Part shown: positions 5,873-7,554 of the stretch, one piece after another
Layout: every line of letters starts with the position of its first letter
How positions within the stretch are numbered: the first letter of the stretch is position 1
Origin: an uncultured Lachnospiraceae bacterium
Lineage (GTDB): Bacteria > Bacillota > Clostridia > Lachnospirales > Lachnospiraceae
Assembly (NCBI GenBank): GCA_910585965.1
Contig: CAJUHH010000034.1
Coordinates: 1 to 7,554, forward strand
Direction of reading: 5' to 3'
Length of the DNA stretch: 7,554 nucleotides
Notes under the pieces: generated by a model
What the model was told of the DNA's origin: nothing
Databases searched by the model: none
Seen by the model: only the letters and a program-made list of their open reading frames with translations
Position numbers and translations under genes: made by a program

Positions 5873-7166
5873 AAGAAATCTTTATTTTTTGATGGTTGGC
5901 TCCCTCATGTTCATCTTTTCTATCGTATTCTGCCTGATGGTCCATGAAAATATAAAGGCAAAGAGGAATTCGGAACTGGCTTACTTTAACAGGATGACAA
6001 CCACCCTTGTCCTACAATTAGAGCATGAATCTGATTATCAAACATGTTTAAACCTTTATGAAGAAAGGCGTGATATGTATTTTCAGCTTTCTTCTGATAC
6101 CGGGCGTTCTCTTTACCAAAGTGAATATTTAGGAGACAACACTGATATTATTGATACCTTTTTAACTACATTGCTTGGTACGGAGGGCGATTTTACCTTT
6201 AGTCCATCCAGCTTGAAAGATTATTATTACAGCAGGCAGAGCGGAGCTTATACCATCGAAGCGTTAAACGGAAAAAAATATTATTGTGTAAACTGTCTGG
6301 TTGTCACAGATTATGGCAGCATATATACAGTTACCGCAATAAAAGAAAAATCCAGCTTTGCCACATTGTTAAAACCGAAATCCGGATATTATTTCTGTAT
6401 ATGGTGCGGCGTCCTCGTTTCTATTATCTGCCTTTCCAAAATACTGATCAGAAAGGCTGTAAAACCCACCGAAAAAGCCATGCAGAGCCAGAAAGACTTT
6501 ATCGCTGCCGTTTCCCATGAATGCAAAGCCCCATTGGCAGCGATCCTTTCCTCCGCTGAAATGATTGAATCTGTACCGAATATTCCAGATACTGTTACGG
6601 ATCATGTACGGGTGATTGATGCAGAGGTATCACGAATGTCCCGGCTTATCCGTGATCTGCTCCTGCTCTCATCCATTGATGCCGGAAACTGGTCTTTCCA
6701 CATGGATGAGGTCAATGTTGACACGTTATTGATAAACCTATATACAAAATTTGAACGTATCTGTAGAAAAAAGGATATACAATTACAGCTTAATATACCA
6801 GATGAATGCTGTCCGCCGCTTTATTCCGATGCAGACCGGTTAGACCAGATTATCAGTATTTTTCTTGATAATGCGGTTTCATACTCACCGCCCGAATCTG
6901 AAATTTCATTAAACGCATCTGTAAGAAAAAATGAATTGATATTTACCATCATAGATCATGGAATCGGAATCAGCGAAAAAGAGAAACCATTTATCTTTGA
7001 TCGTTTCTATCAAAGTGACAAATCCCGTACCCAAAGGGAGCATTTTGGACTCGGACTTAGCATCGCAAATGATTTAGTCCATAAACTGGAAGGAAAAATT
7101 AAACTGTTTGATACGCCTGGAGGAGGATGCACTTTCAAAATATTTCTTCCCTTAAAACAGCAATAG
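5856..7166 (+). CDS. Membrane sensor histidine kinase, partner of the response regulator
   Basis: 436 aa. TM1 about 11-30, an outer sensor region of about 145 residues (31-175), TM2 about 178-197, then a short linker with no HAMP domain before the dimerisation domain. The H-box is SHECKAPL with phosphoacceptor H221. The catalytic domain has an N-box DQIISIFLDNAVSYS (N339), G1 DHGIGIS (D368), F-box FIFDRFYQ (379-386) and G2 FGLGLSI (397-403), so ATP binding looks intact. Odd points are Ala at the usual Thr/Asn position of the HExxT/N motif (A225) and two CxxC pairs, 144-147 in the outer domain near TM2 and 181-184 at the start of TM2. GGAGG at 5845-5849 inside the regulator gene supports the ATG at 5856. 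It presumably senses an extracellular or membrane signal linked to the adjacent transporter and peptidase. Confidence 0.96.
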   Translation: MVQSLKRNLYFLMVGSLMFIFSIVFCLMVHENIKAKRNSELAYFNRMTTTLVLQLEHESDYQTCLNLYEERRDMYFQLSSDTGRSLYQSEYLGDNTDIIDTFLTTLLGTEGDFTFSPSSLKDYYYSRQSGAYTIEALNGKKYYCVNCLVVTDYGSIYTVTAIKEKSSFATLLKPKSGYYFCIWCGVLVSIICLSKILIRKAVKPTEKAMQSQKDFIAAVSHECKAPLAAILSSAEMIESVPNIPDTVTDHVRVIDAEVSRMSRLIRDLLLLSSIDAGNWSFHMDEVNVDTLLINLYTKFERICRKKDIQLQLNIPDECCPPLYSDADRLDQIISIFLDNAVSYSPPESEISLNASVRKNELIFTIIDHGIGISEKEKPFIFDRFYQSDKSRTQREHFGLGLSIANDLVHKLEGKIKLFDTPGGGCTFKIFLPLKQQ

Positions 7167-7204
7167 ATGGCATGGAACTACTATTCTCCAAAAATAAGAA
7201 GTAC

Positions 7205-7243
7205 AAAATGAAAAGGGAGCCAGTACTGCTCCCTTTTCATTTT
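7205..7243. terminator. Bidirectional intrinsic terminator
   Basis: A perfect 16-bp stem (7205-7220 with 7228-7243) closes a 7-base loop, with GGGAGC/GCTCCC at the top and an A-rich left arm facing a T-rich right arm. The symmetry gives a U-tract in RNA from either strand. It lies 38 bases after the kinase stop and 29 bases after the minus-strand PEBP gene stop, so it ends both convergent units. Confidence 0.93.
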
Positions 7244-7272
7244 TACGCTCTCGCCCTTAATGTGCCAGCTAT

Positions 7273-7554
7273 TTAATTTTCATATATCCCTTTCAGCGTA
7301 AACTGGTCTAAGATATGCCCGTCCATTTCCCGGTGAAGTTCATTCAGCAGAAATCCCTTTTCCAACTCCAGCATCTTATCCAAGGCATACACATGAAGTT
7401 CATATACGTGCGGCTTATCGGGCGGCGTCATCCCGCCGTAATAACAGGAAAGCTCCGTGGACTGCTCTCCGCCCTGTATGCTCGTCCAGCTATTCCTTCC
7501 CTGCACAAAGTCATCCGCCGTCTGGCTCTCATTCTCTTTGATCTCAAAACGGGT
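7273..7554 (-). CDS. YbhB/YbcL family (PEBP, Raf-kinase-inhibitor-like) protein, 5' end missing
   Basis: The last 93 codons and stop of a gene that runs off the right edge; the frame is open from 7554, beginning TRFEIKENESQTADDF. Family hallmarks visible are the NSW segment, YYGGMTPPDKPHVYELHVYALD (the bacterial ligand-pocket region that includes the PPxxPH and HVYALD strands), and the closing GFLLNELHREMDGHILDQFTLKGIYEN. Bacterial PEBP proteins are about 150-190 aa, so roughly half is present. The GTG at 7504-7506 is an internal Val codon, not a start. PEBP proteins are small cytoplasmic phospholipid/anion-binding proteins of poorly defined role in bacteria. The gene is convergent with the kinase gene and separated by a terminator, so it is not part of the transporter system. 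Confidence 0.92.
   Translation of the reverse strand, partial: TRFEIKENESQTADDFVQGRNSWTSIQGGEQSTELSCYYGGMTPPDKPHVYELHVYALDKMLELEKGFLLNELHREMDGHILDQFTLKGIYEN

Noticed and set aside
1080..7166. BceRS-BceAB bacitracin-type module
   Set aside because: BceB-type permeases have ten helices in one protein and BceS kinases have almost no outer domain; here there are two four-helix permeases and a kinase with a large outer domain. Only a loose functional analogy remains.
7504..7506. GTG as start codon of the minus-strand PEBP gene
   Set aside because: The frame continues open and family-like to the window edge, so this is an internal Val codon.
1..7554. CRISPR array, insertion sequence, tRNA or rRNA
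   Set aside because: No spaced direct-repeat array, transposase, terminal inverted repeats, or RNA-gene-like sequence was seen on either strand.

Overview
The window looks like a chromosomal segment of a low-to-moderate GC Gram-positive anaerobe, most likely a member of the Clostridia (Lachnospiraceae-like). This rests on near-consensus AGGAGG ribosome binding sites, a lipobox lipoprotein, FtsX-type ABC permeases beside an OmpR-type two-component system, and the style of the proteins. The genus is an inference; no marker gene is present.

Layout from left to right: a long GC-rich hairpin (1-45); then a tightly packed five-gene operon on the minus strand, transcribed from about 5047 down to 69; a 189-bp divergent control region (4988-5176); a two-gene plus-strand operon for a response regulator and a sensor kinase (5177-7166); a perfect 16-bp-stem bidirectional terminator (7205-7243); and, on the minus strand, the 3' end of a YbhB/YbcL (PEBP) family gene cut by the right edge.

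In transcription order the minus-strand operon encodes a surface lipoprotein of unknown function, two paralogous four-helix FtsX/MacB-type permeases, a MacB/LolD-type ATPase, and a membrane-anchored C39-like cysteine peptidase predicted to face outward. Gaps between genes are 9, 1, 10 and 21 bp and several ribosome binding sites overlap the preceding stop codon, so this is one transcriptional unit with probable translational coupling. The regulator and kinase genes overlap by 17 bp.

The most telling non-coding signal is the divergent region. Each promoter has an extended -10 (TGC-TATACT on plus, TGT-TATTCT on minus), no good -35, and just upstream 11-bp-phased direct repeats sharing the core TAGRA. 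The two arrays form a 12-bp perfect inverted repeat. This is what would be expected if the OmpR-family regulator activates both its own operon and the transporter operon. The likely overall job is an envelope-facing sense-and-respond module, perhaps for antimicrobial peptide or envelope stress, peptide export and processing, or cell-wall remodelling. The substrate cannot be read from the sequence, and the combination with a C39-like ectopeptidase and a lipoprotein is the unusual part.
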